NCBI GenBank assembly: GCA_023376005.1
Contig: CM042150.1
Location: 72,449,494 to 72,513,493 of the forward strand
DNA from: Doryteuthis pealeii
Taxonomy: Eukaryota > Mollusca > Cephalopoda > Myopsida > Loliginidae
Length of the DNA stretch: 64,000 bases
Direction of reading: 5' to 3'
Numbering within the stretch: the first letter of the stretch is position 1; every line of letters begins with the position of its first letter. The notes below the pieces were generated by a model. The model made no database searches. It worked only from the letters and a program-made list of their open reading frames with translations, and was not told where the DNA came from. The position numbers and the translations under genes are program-made. Below are positions 26,051-36,989 of this stretch, in pieces.

Positions 26051-26430
26051 TGAAGGTTCCATCGAGTAATTCCTGATTGTTTGTGTCCATGCTAGAATTT
26101 GGTTTATTCCTAGTTGGGCGTAGTCGGTTCCCTTGTCGTCAGGTGTCATGTTCGGTCCAGTTTCGCAAATTTTTCTCTAATTTTTTCGCCTACCAGAGAA
26201 GGAGATTATGTTACTGTATAAATAATTCGTCTTTGCTCTTATGTCTACGGAAGATCAATTCTACTATCATCTGGATTTTGCCAGGTTTCCTGTAGGTTGC
26301 TATTTTCCAATTATGTTGGGTGTGTAGTCCCTTGTAAGCTCTGCTTAGATTGGATTTGATATTTTAGTAGTCACCAGACAATAGGATTCCTCGACCGTGG
26401 TAAGGTTTTCTTTAGTTCTATACCCATGTT

Positions 26431-26545
26431 ATTGATCTGGTTTATGTGGTGGCGTTAGGTGTTACTTCAATAATAAATTTGGACTCAAAACATTACATAC
26501 CTAACAATAAGTTTTTTAATGTAGGGTACAACTCAGTTTTTACAA
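26431..26545 (-). repeat. Ty3-2 LTR remnant (copy B)
   Basis: Aligns to 53,403-53,517 reversed. The primer-site motif beside it is corrupted (tatacccatg for taacaccatg). Confidence 0.6.
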
Positions 26546-27780
26546 GGCCCCAAACTGGAAGCCAGTAATGAGTGTGGTGGCACAGACAGACGTGGTATTT
26601 GTTCCTGATAAAACTGGGCAATAGTTGGCAATTTGTCTGAGTATAGTACGAATATGTTAGGCAGAACAGTGCCTGTATCGTCACAAATCCCCGCAAGAGT
26701 GGCCGATTTTAACTCTTTATCCATCGAACTCCTCAGTCAATTAATGGGACGAAATTAGGTTCAAGTAAAAGTGTATACTGGAGGTTTTGTTTCTAAGTTT
26801 TTTGGAAAGAATTTATCGTTCGTCTTTGTTTTAAACACCACTGCTCAGTGCAATGTTAAGATTCTGCGAATGGCAATACATTGAAATAAGAGTGCGTTTT
26901 GCGCATGAAATAAAACAAAGTTTTGTTACTCACATTTTACAAGATGCAAAGTTCGTTCAAAAGCATTGGCCACCATGTCAGTAATAAGATAAAGTGACAA
27001 CAAAACACATCGCAATACAGTCGAACAAAGAAATTAAAACCAGGGAAGAATCGCGACAAAGTGATTTTGGCGTGTTAACCTTTTAATGCAAAGCGTTCCT
27101 AAGGCGGGGGGTTGCATTGCCTTTGGTATTTACATACAATGCCAATCCTGGCGAAACCTACTATTTATCTGGCAGCTGGGAAAATAGGGCGATGGGAAAG
27201 TAGAATAGATTCATGCTTTCGCAAAGAATATTAGAGCAAAGTGAAATGTAAACAGCCTGTCTAGTCCATTTCCTACGACAATAATTGTCACGCCAACGCG
27301 CACCTCACGAAAATATCCCTTAAACAGAGAAGTTTTTGTGAAATTTTGAGGACATGATATAAACCGCGATTCGAGGTACAAAGAAATACACAAAAAGACT
27401 GCTGAACGTAAAGACACCAACGCTAAGAAAAATAAACAAAATTGGCCTACCTTCAAAAGAGACACTTATCAAAATTACAAACAATGCTTTCATTTAGCAT
27501 AGCAATCATAAAAGTTGAGCTAGTTTGAGCTACATAAGTCCTCTTTGTAAAAAATTTTTCCACAACAATAAAAAAATGCAATAAGAAATCGAATAAAATT
27601 GCTTCTCTGCAAGTGAACAGAAATGTGGCTCTTTTCCAATTCAAAGAAGAATGCACAGAATGCATTCCCTTTCCTGAGTTACTCCACATCACGAACAAAA
27701 TCGAATCTTATTAACTATCTCATAAACAATGAGTCTTTTTTTTACGCACTGATAATTTCATTCCTATTACTAATCCTCAT
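26546..27780. other. Unassigned stretch
   Basis: Same DNA as 41,276-42,419. The two protein-like reading frames described there are frameshifted here. No family is recognised. Confidence 0.4.
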
Positions 27781-28987
27781 TAACGGCTTCCACGATTCAA
27801 CTCTCTCAAAGGAAACTTCCTCTAAGTTTTTATAAATTATAGCGATGCTCTAGTATGGATGTAGAAAGGAATTTGGTGAAAGATAAATTCCAATCTGCGT
27901 CGCCAGAAATGTTATAATTGAGAAGACAAGCGTTGACCACATTCTGATATCGATAAAACCGTGAGGAGTTCAAATAAATAACTCAGTCTACCAACAAACT
28001 TATAAAGACAGAACTTTTCAATGTTTTTTACAAGCGCTTCCACAAGCTGAATAGAACAAGGTATGTAAAGTGTTAAGTGTTGGAGAGTACTATAGCCTCA
28101 TATCATCACATACATGTAACAGCTTTTGTTCAATTTGCAATTCAAGAATCAAATGAACTGCATAATCCGAATATATACGGAGAAGACTTCGCCATAATAT
28201 TTAAAAGAATCTAATCATAGCTAGAACCACTGAATGGGTAGACATATCAATTTCAATAATTCAAACAGTGTATCTCTCAAATAAAAACAAGCGGAAAGTA
28301 AGCTCAACTCTACTTCTTCAATTTTGCTCTTCCGAACCCACAGGTGACGTCCAGTAAAGTCTATTTTTGTATGAAAAAAGGATTTAATGAAATCGACTCT
28401 ATTCTTAGGCAGCTTTATGACTTTGGACAACTTAAAAGGATAAAATAATCATACTTTATCAAGCTACCGGAAAAATGACAGCTATACAACATGTTGGGAC
28501 GCGATTTATCAAAACCTGTCAAATGAAATTTAAGCAATACCTCTGATGACAGTCCATTAAAACTATATCAGAGAAGGGCAAAACTCGAGGTAATGAAATG
28601 ATATTAAAAAAATCTCTTGAGAGTAGAACTTTGGATTTACCAATTCTCCTTTTATATCTAATTAATTTCCTTTATCACCAGAAGGAGATCAAATGCTTGC
28701 CACTAGAAGAGTTCTAACGGTTAAAAGACTCGTCAGGACTTCGTCAGGACTTCTTTTTTAAGGAAAAAATTGTGGACTATCTTCAGCAAATAAATCCTGG
28801 TCGTCAGTTCCGGCTACATCAACAACGTCAAAACAACTTAATTACATGAGACATAACTATCATAATTATCCAAAGAATAATTTTTTTTCAATTCAATTTG
28901 AGCGGTTACCGACATGCCAACTTTTAAAATGCAAGTTAATATATTTCATGACAAGAAATACCTACTTAGAAACTATATTTTGCAGAC
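27781..28987 (-). pseudogene. BEL/Pao RNase H tail and integrase remnant (copy B)
   Basis: Counterpart of 50,984-52,240 read on the minus strand. The KIDFTG block around the first integrase aspartate is legible at about 28,352, and the Lys codon replacing the catalytic Glu is retained at about 28,040. Confidence 0.65.
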
Positions 28988-29424
28988 TGTTTGAGAGGAG
29001 TGAACACCCCTACAAGATGGACTGACCAGAGCCATATAAAAGTCGACGCAGCAGTGACGAGAAGCGGAAATTGATTCGAACGAAATTACCTGCGTCAACT
29101 CCACCCATTTGAAACCTCCTTATTTTGTCGTTTATCTTGTGTTTGTACTACTTTCTTGTTCTATGTTAAAAAGTGCTGAATAAATACATAACGTTTCACG
29201 CATCCTGTGTCTTCTGTGTATCTTTTTCCTCCTCAAGGATACAACAGATTGGCGACGAGATGAGATCCCTCGTCGCCAACCTCTGTTGTAATAAGGAGGA
29301 TTCAAATGGGGTGTGAGTTGACGCAGTAATTTCGTTCGATATTTCGGACTTCTGTCACTGCTGGTCGACTATTATATGGCTCTGGGTCAGTGCCATCTTG
29401 TAGGGATGTTCACCCTCTACAACA
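28988..29424. mobile_element. LTR-E head-to-head pair (copy B)
   Basis: Full LTR 28,988-29,246 (+) and deleted LTR 29,284-29,424 (-), joined through opposed primer-site motifs at about 29,249 and 29,268. Confidence 0.78.
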
Positions 29425-29989
29425 CACATTCTGAAAGACAAATCGCTTTTCGTGAAGGAATCCCAAAGCTATCAGGGTCTAGAATAGAAGTGTTCTAACA
29501 ACAAACCTATGAAACGATTCTATGCTCACAAGGTATTGAATACATTTTGTTCGCAAATGAGAAAGGTAGTCTGAGAAAATGTTCTCATCCACTTCAACTT
29601 CAGTAAGTCACTAAGGAGTACATCACCTTAACAAGTGACAGTTCATTTTTAAAATCAAGGTACAAACTTTTGTTACTTAAAATGATGGTGGAAGCCGTTC
29701 GAACTGCGCGTACTTCAAGGGAATTCTAGCTCGCTTGAACCTCGTCTGGAGCAGAACCAGACTTAATAGTTACCATCTTTTTCCTTTCATGTGGGTTGGA
29801 AATGACAATTCAAATATCTAGTCTCCTTTCAGGAAATAATAGCTGATGGCTGTCCGAATCTACAAAACAACTATCTACTACTGTCTTTGATCTCTTTAAA
29901 TAAACAATCTCATTTTTCCCTAATAAGGGTGATAGGCTCTTTGTGTGCTCTTTCCTGACAACGAGTATTTTCTTTTTGGCTTTATCCAT
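29425..29989 (-). pseudogene. BEL/Pao RT to RNase H fragment (copy B), cut by the gap
   Basis: Reverse-strand counterpart of 50,010-50,551. The unit continues in the other copies into AT-rich DNA, but here it stops at the N run. Confidence 0.55.
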
Positions 29990-30089
29990 NNNNNNNNNNN
30001 NNNNNNNNNNNNNNNNNNNNNNNNNNNNNNNNNNNNNNNNNNNNNNNNNNNNNNNNNNNNNNNNNNNNNNNNNNNNNNNNNNNNNNNNN
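29990..30089. other. 100-N scaffold gap
   Basis: Exactly 100 Ns, the usual placeholder for a join of unknown length. Left of it the unit ends inside BEL/Pao pol. Right of it copy C starts inside Ty3-1 gag. The two edges are not neighbours in any ungapped copy. Reading frames drawn through the Ns are meaningless. Confidence 0.98.
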
Positions 30090-30930
30090 CAAGGAGAGAG
30101 ATACCAGAGCTGAGAAGCCATATCACTATTCGCGTCACAATACGAAATGATTTTCAAAAGAAAGAAATAACAACGCCACAGGATCAATTGACGAAATCTT
30201 TACTACGTACAGGAAAAACAGGTATACTAAAATTTAATAGTTCGGGTCTATCTGACAAGGGAAAAAAACGGCTGGATATCATATGGGAAAAATTTGAGGA
30301 GTATGGGAATCAAATCATAACTTTAGAAGGTTTAGCCGGCTTTGGCACTCAGAAATGTTAATAAAAAATTGTCAATAATACAAGCGACCAGAGACAATGG
30401 ATGAATTCAATTTCCAGACTGCAGGCAGCCTAGTTGACTTTCAGAAAACGAAACACAGAGACAAATGTTAACTTGAGTTTGATAAGATGCTCAATACACA
30501 AATAATTTGGTGGAACAATAATATACGAGAGTGCCAGAAAACAATTTACTTGCAAAGATAAGAAAAGACTGTAGAGTAAAGCTATAAATGGGGGAAAAAC
30601 ATGAAGCTTCAATCAACCACATGAAAACAGTTACATAAAGCCACAGAATCAAAAAAACTAACAACAGAATGCCACAGTTGATAGCATACAGAATAAACAC
30701 AAAAAAACAGATGATGTCCAAATGTGGAGAGAACACAAACGATGCGACAAATGCCCAGCCCAGGGTACAAAATGCTTAAAATGTGGGAAAATGGAACCAC
30801 TAGGCGAGTGGTTTGCAAAACGAAGGAAAAAAATCGAAATACAACAATCTACCAAGGGGAACGATTACAAGAGTCGAAATACAACCAGAGACAGAATAAA
30901 ATATTCATGCGGTAGACCATGGTGATTATT
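30090..30930 (+). pseudogene. gag: Ty3-1 gag: capsid and nucleocapsid
   Basis: Gag packages element RNA in virus-like particles. The segment KKRLDIIWEKFEEYG (30,265-30,310) fits the capsid N-terminal region of invertebrate Ty3/gypsy gags. Pieces resembling the capsid C-terminal region are spread over three frames at 30,470-30,640. A zinc knuckle follows at 30,725-30,815, with CDKCPAQGTKCLKCGK legible and the last His and Cys shifted out of frame. At least four frameshifts separate the parts. The start lies beyond the gap. It is followed by the protease after about 100 bp. The family call is firm from order and motifs. Confidence 0.75.
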
Positions 30931-31014
30931 GTGATCTACAATTCCACAATATAAACAATTCGGAAAGCCGTACTGAGGTCACAACAAAAATAAAATCCAT
31001 GTACCAGAAAGAGA

Positions 31015-32160
31015 AAGATACCAGCAAAACTACCGGTAAAAGTAGACACTGGAGCAGAAGAAATAAATGTGTCCAAAATCCACCAGCAAAATTAGTGAAG
31101 CAATCAAAACACCATTTTAACAGCATACAATAAGACATCCATACCCACAAATTGGCAAACATCAAACTGTTTATATCAGAGAGAAGATATCTCTTATGAT
31201 TCACAATGCTTACTCACAAAATACACCTCGCTAGCATAAAACATCAAAACTCAAGTCGGAGGCAACAAACGGAAGTGAACTCAAATGGTACCCTCTCACG
31301 AAGTGACCAATTCGACGCAGTTCTGCTGCGCATAGGCTCGGGGATGAGTTACGCTTGAGAGGAATTCCAAAATAAAAAAAAATAATATTGTAAGGAATCG
31401 CGGATTTTCAACCAATGAAAAATCTTCTCCGCTAAAACACCTCAAAGGCTTTCTGGAGCCGATCGCGTAGCATATAAACCAGGCATTTTTGGAAGAATAA
31501 CGCTTGGAACGGAGCGGCCTGGAACCGAGAATATCACCAGCGAGAGGATCAAGGAACTGCTACGCACCCACCACCACGCACGCCCTCGCCCACCCGACAC
31601 TCAGCCTTACTTCAACACCTCACCGTAGCCAGGCGACATCCTTACCCCCCTGACCACTACAGCGCTACACCGGCTAACAACTCGCTGAGATATCCAGACT
31701 TATTTCCGCACCAAAGTGACCGTATCACTTACAACAGTATCCTACCGAGACGAACTCAACTCCCTCGGCCACTATAACCTTCCTGACCATCACTATTCCA
31801 CTGAGATATTCCTGACTTGTCCCCTCCACACCAAAGTGACGCGTATTCAACTCAACTTCTACCACTCACGCCTTGCACAGGCCAAAGAGAGATTCCGACG
31901 TATCATACGATACCCACACCTCACGGACCCCTCGGCCCCTCCAGAGAACTACTACCGTTATCTACGGCGACAACAACAATTTTCACACTCGTTAATTTCA
32001 ATAAACGATTTTTTATCCAATTAATCTTGTCCATTATTCTTCCTTGCAAACGCATACGCTTTTACGGATATCCTAAGTATAACAAAACTTCCAATGTAAA
32101 TACAACCAAGACACATGGTCGACAGAAAAATTCTACATTGCAGACACATGGACTAGCAAT
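31015..32160 (+). pseudogene. Ty3-1 protease split by LTR-C (copy C)
   Basis: Aspartic protease that would cut the gag-pol polyprotein. The N-terminal half (31,015-31,167) holds the DTGA active site at about 31,044-31,056. The C-terminal half (32,085-32,160) holds KFYIADT and continues into ILGLPNCR. The halves fit together across the 917-bp LTR-C once it and one aaac copy are discounted, so the insertion is what breaks the domain. Confidence 0.75.
31168..32084 (+). repeat. Solo LTR-C
   Basis: TGTT...AACA termini and 4-bp aaac duplications (31,164-31,167, 32,085-32,088) show an LTR left after element loss. CATATAAA (31,471) and AATAAA (32,000) are spaced as a promoter and poly(A) signal, giving plus orientation. 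The LTR is unusually long, is GC-richer than its surroundings between 31,560 and 31,980, and contains two imperfect copies, about 117 bp apart, of a ~50-bp block (31,681-31,730 and 31,798-31,853). No matching internal region occurs in the window. Confidence 0.85.
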
Positions 32161-33540
32161 ACTAGGATTACCAAACTGTCGAAACCTAAAAATGTTAACC
32201 CTACATTGTGAAATAAAAGAAAACAAACAAATACAGTTCATCAACGATTTACTACGAGACTACCAAAACAATTCGACCGCATAGGCCACTTTCCAGGTAA
32301 ATACCAACATTGTTATTGACCCCACAATAACCCCAGTCATACATGCACCACGAAAATGCCCATCCACCTAAAGGATGAATTAAAAAAAGAATTAGACAAG
32401 TTGGTGAAAGACCGGTGTGGATTATCTTCCCGTTGAGTTGTCTGCCCGTTTAGTTTGCTGGTGCCCGCTAGGGGGCTATAGTATTTAAGCGCTGGGTTCA
32501 AGCCTCTTTTTCCTGTTCCTGATACTACGAAGACACATGGGTTAGTTAAGGTCTAACCCTTCTCGTTGGGGCTTCGCCCCCCTTACATTACTGTAAGTGA
32601 ATTAACACAGCATGGACTATCCCTAGTCTCATGTCTGTGGCTTTTATATGTTATCTTGTACCATTCATGGAATGTGTATCTATCTTTTTACCTATGGTAC
32701 TTTGTATCTATCTTTTTACCTATGTACTTTGTATCTCGTCATATCCCATGTGCTGTACTATATTAAATGTTTTGTCTGTTAATCTTCGTCAGAGTTTTTG
32801 TATTCAAAGTATATATAACTTTGAACCATTCTTAACCGGGTTATAAAGAAAGTTGAAAAATCAACCGACTGAGTCAGCAGGCTAGCATATAGTCGGAAAA
32901 AGCAACGGACAAATGAGATTTGCCTCGGTCCAAAAGATTTGAATAAGGCAAATCAAAAATGTGATCAACAGAGTCCCAACCCTGGAAGAAATGACCCAAC
33001 AAAATGGCAAAAGCAAAATGGTTCAGTAAGCTTGACGCAAAAAAATGGCTACTGGTCCATTGAGCTTGATGAAGAGAGTCAAACGCCTAACATGCTTCAA
33101 AAGTCGCATTTGGCAGGTACTGTTTCATGAGGATGCCATTCGGCTAATGATGAGCCAGGGTGTATTCCAGCAAAAATGGACAAATACTTGAAAAAATGCC
33201 CCGGAACCATCTCTGATGATGTCGTGGTATTTGGAAAAGATGAAACGAGCATGATAGCAACTTGCTCAGCCTGATAGAAGCTGCAAAGGAAATGGTCTTG
33301 TATTCAACAACACAAAATGCAACATTAAGACTAAATCCATAAAATTATTTTGGTAGAATTTACGATGAGAATGGAGTACACCCAGATCCGCAAAAAGTAG
33401 AAGATATCAAAACCCTAGATCTCCTACCAACGAAGCTGAACTACAGCACATCCTAGAAATGGTGACATATGACCCCTTTTATAGCTCGATTGTCTGAGCA
33501 CACTGCCAATCTTTGCAACCTCCTGAAAAGGGAAACGAAT
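32161..33540 (+). pseudogene. Ty3-1 reverse transcriptase split by LTR-A (copy C)
   Basis: The pre-RT and finger segments (32,161-32,411) include the VIHAPRKCPIHLKDE-type block seen in full at 62,262-62,465. The rest (32,840-33,540) covers MRICLDPKDLN-like fingers (shifted), SKLDAKNGYWSIELDEE, the F-M-R-M-P-F-G block and the catalytic S-D-D at about 33,212-33,222. LTR-A sits between domain blocks A and B. A TGA stop follows the ccgg duplication within the first 45 bases in all readable copies. Confidence 0.82.
32416..32835 (+). repeat. Solo LTR-A (copy C)
   Basis: ccgg duplication at 32,412-32,415 and 32,836-32,839. GTATTTAAG TATA-like box at about 32,479. Two tandem CTATCTTTTTACCTATG-like blocks at about 32,677-32,730. 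Confidence 0.88.
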
Positions 33541-34130
33541 ATACGTGGACGAACAGCCATGAGAATGCCTTCCAACGAATTAAGGCCATAATCAGTAAAA
33601 GAAATAACCCTTGCGTATTTTGACCCTACCAAGCCAACGACCATCCAAGTTTTATGCTTCGAGCAGAGGACTAGGAGCAGCACTACTACAAAATGATAGG
33701 CCAGTTGCATTCGCATCCAAATCACTCCCTTCCACTGAGCAAAGATATGCAGACATAGAACGTGAGATGTTGGCAGTGGTGTTTGGTGCCAGAGATTCCA
33801 TACATACGTGTATGGGAGGCCATTCACAGTTGAGACTGACCGTTGAGACTAACCGTTGGAAATGGTCAGCCAAAAATAACAGGTAGTGTCAGCGCTAAGA
33901 GAAGAAATATATGTTGGATGGCCGGACAAAGCCAAAGATACCCATCACCACACAGACTATATTGGCCATTCAGACATGAGCTATCTGTGGCTTAGTACTG
34001 AAAGGAGGGAGAATACTAATTCCTAACAATATGAGGAATTAAATCCTAAACAGGATCCATGCATTCCATCAAGGCGTTAAAAAAAGTATCCTAAGAGCCA
34101 AAACATGGGTGTACTGACCAGGAATAAACG
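33541..34130 (+). pseudogene. Ty3-1 RNase H and integrase N-terminus (copy C)
   Basis: RNase H (33,541-33,860) removes RNA from the hybrid. GLGAALLQ, AFASKSLPSTEQRYADIE and the E of the active site are present, but the first catalytic Asp is Tyr. About 150 residues of the tether to integrase are missing after VETD. The integrase zinc domain (33,990-34,130) keeps H-x3-H (IHAFHQG) and a VY-x-PGIND block, and stops before the Cys pair where LINE sequence begins. Confidence 0.75.
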
Positions 34131-34707
34131 ATAACGCATAAGTTCTCAATAAATGTCAACCTCCGATTACTGAACTCCTCATTAACCATCAACCACTGAA
34201 AAATGTAGAGGAGTTCACTTACCTAAAATCTGTCTTAAACAAACACAAACGATCTCACAATTGAAGCGCAACGGCGGATTGGCCTGGCTTCATCATCTTT
34301 TAATAGGCTATCTCACAGAGTGTTCATGAACAGAGGTCTCTCCATCAATACTAAGATCTCTGTATATAAAGTTGTATGCTTATCCATACTCTTATACAGA
34401 AGCGAGTCATGGGTGTTGTATCACAGACACCTGAAGAAACTGGAGGCATTCCACACTAACTGCCTCCAACGCATACTGGGCACAAAATCCCCGCTCAGAA
34501 ATTCGAAGCAGAGCACGCATTGACCCAATTGAGACCATCGAATCGCAATGCCAACTGCGATAGTTGGGTTACATCATCCGGATGCCTGCAGACAGACTCC
34601 CCCGTAAGGTACTTTATGGTGAACTTGCAGAAGGCACTCGATGGGCAGGAGACCTCGAAAGCTGTTCAAAGACCATATGAAGACGACTCTGAAGAAATGC
34701 GCCATTA

Positions 34708-35141
34708 TGTTACATAGTTCGTAGATAGCCTACGAATTATGTATGAAGTGTAGCAAGATTTTTTAATTGAAGTTCGTTGAAAATTCAAATAGCGAGTTTA
34801 AATAGAAAGTTACCGTCAGCCGTTGGAGTTATTGACGGCAGTTAACCTTTACTTGACCCCCGACTCACGCCAAGGAAAGGCGTGTGAAAAGAAATTAAGT
34901 TATTTAAGCAGATTTCGGCAGTTAGGTATAGCAGACGCTAGGGTCTTCGCTCCTAAGATGCCGGGCTCTCACTGTGCGGTTAAAACCCTTTTGGCATGTG
35001 GGTTCTTAATAAAGAAAAACGGTCTTGCTTGCTTAATTGATCAACAAGAAATGAGCAGACACCCAGTCCAAGAAGAAATCAGCCCAAAGGAGATAGCAGA
35101 ACAAGCAAGAATAAGTAAGAAAAGTTAGACCCATCACATAT

Positions 35142-35203
<62 letters not shown>

Positions 35204-35231
35204 TTATACCCGATGTAAAAGGCATATAACA
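34708..35231 (+). repeat. Solo LTR-D
   Basis: atta duplication at 34,704-34,707 and 35,232-35,235. Termini TGTTACAT and ATATAACA. TTATTTAAG at about 34,909 and AATAAA at 35,008 set the plus orientation. A CACGCC/GGCGTG stem lies at 34,866-34,891. The (CT)n run inside its last 100 bp is the microsatellite that expands and contracts between copies. Confidence 0.88.
35145..35199. repeat. (CT)n microsatellite inside LTR-D
   Basis: Uninterrupted dinucleotide run, the longest of its kind here. Its equivalents are shorter at 59,460-59,504 and broken at 20,311-20,354. Confidence 0.95.
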
Positions 35232-35504
35232 ATTACACCATCGTCTGGAAGACCTGGCCTTCCAACAGACAGGGTTGGCGAGACTCGTGCCGCACAGGAG
35301 CAGAGCAGCTCAATATCGAACTCTATAGGGCGACATCTTCGTTGTCATGCACCACAGAATGCAGATGGAAGTTCCCTTTGCAATGTGTGTGACCGTATCT
35401 GCAAGTCCAGAATTGGACTAATTAGCTACTATTGGACTAATTATCAACGACATGGAGTGACGTCATCGTCGTCTGCGACGGACTGCTATGAGAAATACTG
35501 AGGT

Positions 35505-36050
35505 AGGCGTCTTTTACGTTGGGATGGTTGGACGGGGCCCATATTAATAACAGCATAGGGTGTCCATCGTTACATTATATCCTTTCAGATCAATGTTGAA
35601 TACATAATTAATTTCACAATGGAGAGCCTCAATGCGGCTTTGATATGGGTTGGAAGGATATTTGAAGGGTCAAGTGAAACTGTGAGATTGGGACTGAACC
35701 TCTTCATGATTCCTTTTCTGGATAAGTTGACCTTTGGTTGGATAGCCGTGTAAACAGAGTGGATTTGACAAGTGCTCATCACCTCAATGTCTAGAGATCA
35801 AAGGTCAGATTTGGAAGCGGTAGTGCACGACGAAAGTTCAGTGCCGTAACGTTGCATGATGAGTTTAGGAAGATCTGGGGGAATTAGACGTAGCCATGTC
35901 AGGACGATAAAATTCTCTAGGTTTGAAGTTAGTCCCTCATCCTCCGGGATAGGCTCGCCGTGATATCTTACAATTCACTGAGAAGATTGTTGTCTACAAA
36001 AGCAATAATATGTTGGTAGAGATCTTCAGGGCGTTTGTCGGGTTAGCGAT
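35505..36050 (-). pseudogene. Ty3-3 gag-pol remnant (copy C)
   Basis: Minus-strand counterpart of 58,590-59,165. Its pre-RT end meets the LINE's 3' end at about 35,500, so two elements of opposite orientation abut with no spacer. Confidence 0.65.
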
Positions 36051-36081
36051 GAATTTCCGTCAAGTCAATAAAGTGAGAGCT

Positions 36082-36819
36082 CTATTATGATATGGTTTAT
36101 TTGGTGGCGTTAGGCGTTATTTCAAGAATAACTTTAGACCCCAACATTAACATGTAAAATAAGTTTATTAATGAAGGGTACAACTCAGCTTACTTGTATT
36201 CGGTTCATCTAACTCTGTCATACTCTGGGACCAGGACAGAGCTGATCATTGGTCCAAGGGAGACAACTCCTATCAAATTAGCATATTACAACATTTCCAA
36301 GTGGGTTAACAGAGTTTATCATAATTCTTGAAGTGTAAGATGTAAAATTCTTATAATAAGTTGGAAGGCTCAGAGTAACCTTCCAACGTGGGTACATATG
36401 TGTACATAAATTACTCCAACAAAGAAGTTATAAGATAACAAACATAGACTTTAATTCGTAAGCACGTGATAAATACATACAAGACAGGAATACATATACT
36501 CTTTACAAGGTACAAGATAGATATACAGGACAGATACATTATAAGAATGTAGGACTGCGTCCTAAAGTAGTGATAGAGTTTCTAAAGGAATGTCACGTAC
36601 TGATAGTTGGTTGGGGGGCAAAGCCTCCTCCCACTTAAGTGTAAGAGGCACAAAGCGCCTAAACCATGTGAAGTGGTTACCGGTCCCAGAGGAAGAGAAT
36701 TAGAATTTCCCGGGCCACTACTTAAATACTCTAGCCCTCTACTAGCGAAAACCTGCAGCAAGGGAAGATAACTCTTCTGGGCCCCACATCGATCCAAACA
36801 GGGGCAGACAATCGCTACA
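36082..36819 (-). repeat. LTR-B (copy C)
   Basis: Read right to left from TGTAGCGATTG at 36,819. TATA-like box at about 36,724, poly(A) signal at about 36,165. Confidence 0.72.
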
Positions 36820-36989
36820 ATGGTATGGGATGGTTCATTAAAGTTTAATATATTTCATGGTTAAATGTCCATGATTTGTTTGGGTCTGCATACCTGCCCA
36901 CTTCACGTTATGTCTGGTTGTGTAGTAGTCATGGGTTTGAGAGGGACCTTCTCTTCGTCCGTTTTAGGTGTAGTCGTGTTTTAGAAAAT

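Larger units (their letters stand above)
24561..26300 (-). pseudogene. Ty3-2 protease and gag remnant (copy B)
   Basis: The protease is at about 25,040-25,240 with the altered DTR active site (gatctagtgtc on the plus strand). The gag tail is at 25,250-25,383 and the capsid part at 25,845-26,300. Gag is split by the hairpin-ended retroposon and by a private G run. Confidence 0.6.
15936..29989 (-). repeat. Copy B: reverse complement of copy A
   Basis: Each landmark of copy A recurs in reverse, with paired positions adding to about 31,950. The first ~80 bases (15,936-16,015) belong to the unit but are missing from copy A, so the turn-round is asymmetric. B carries the most private anomalies: a 39-nt G run (26,012-26,050), a GC-rich 96-bp insert (about 20,055-20,150) and many indels. 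It ends exactly at the N gap. Confidence 0.93.
34131..35500 (+). pseudogene. LINE ORF2 3' fragment split by LTR-D
   Basis: Non-LTR retrotransposon RT, C-terminal part. EEFTYLKSVLNNTND and RIGLASSSFNRLSHRVF (34,205-34,325) match the thumb region, followed by LLYRSESWVLYHRHLKKLEA, then QLRW and GELAE-like blocks in shifted frames to 34,703. After LTR-D the reading resumes at 35,232 and runs to a zinc finger, CNVCDRICKSRIGL (about 35,385-35,425), that closes many invertebrate LINE ORF2s. The palm, endonuclease and 5' end are absent. The clade was not determined. Confidence 0.8.

Noticed and set aside
29810..30361. Long frames spanning the N run
   Set aside because: They exist only because Ns were read through. 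The sequences on the two sides belong to different elements in opposite orientation.
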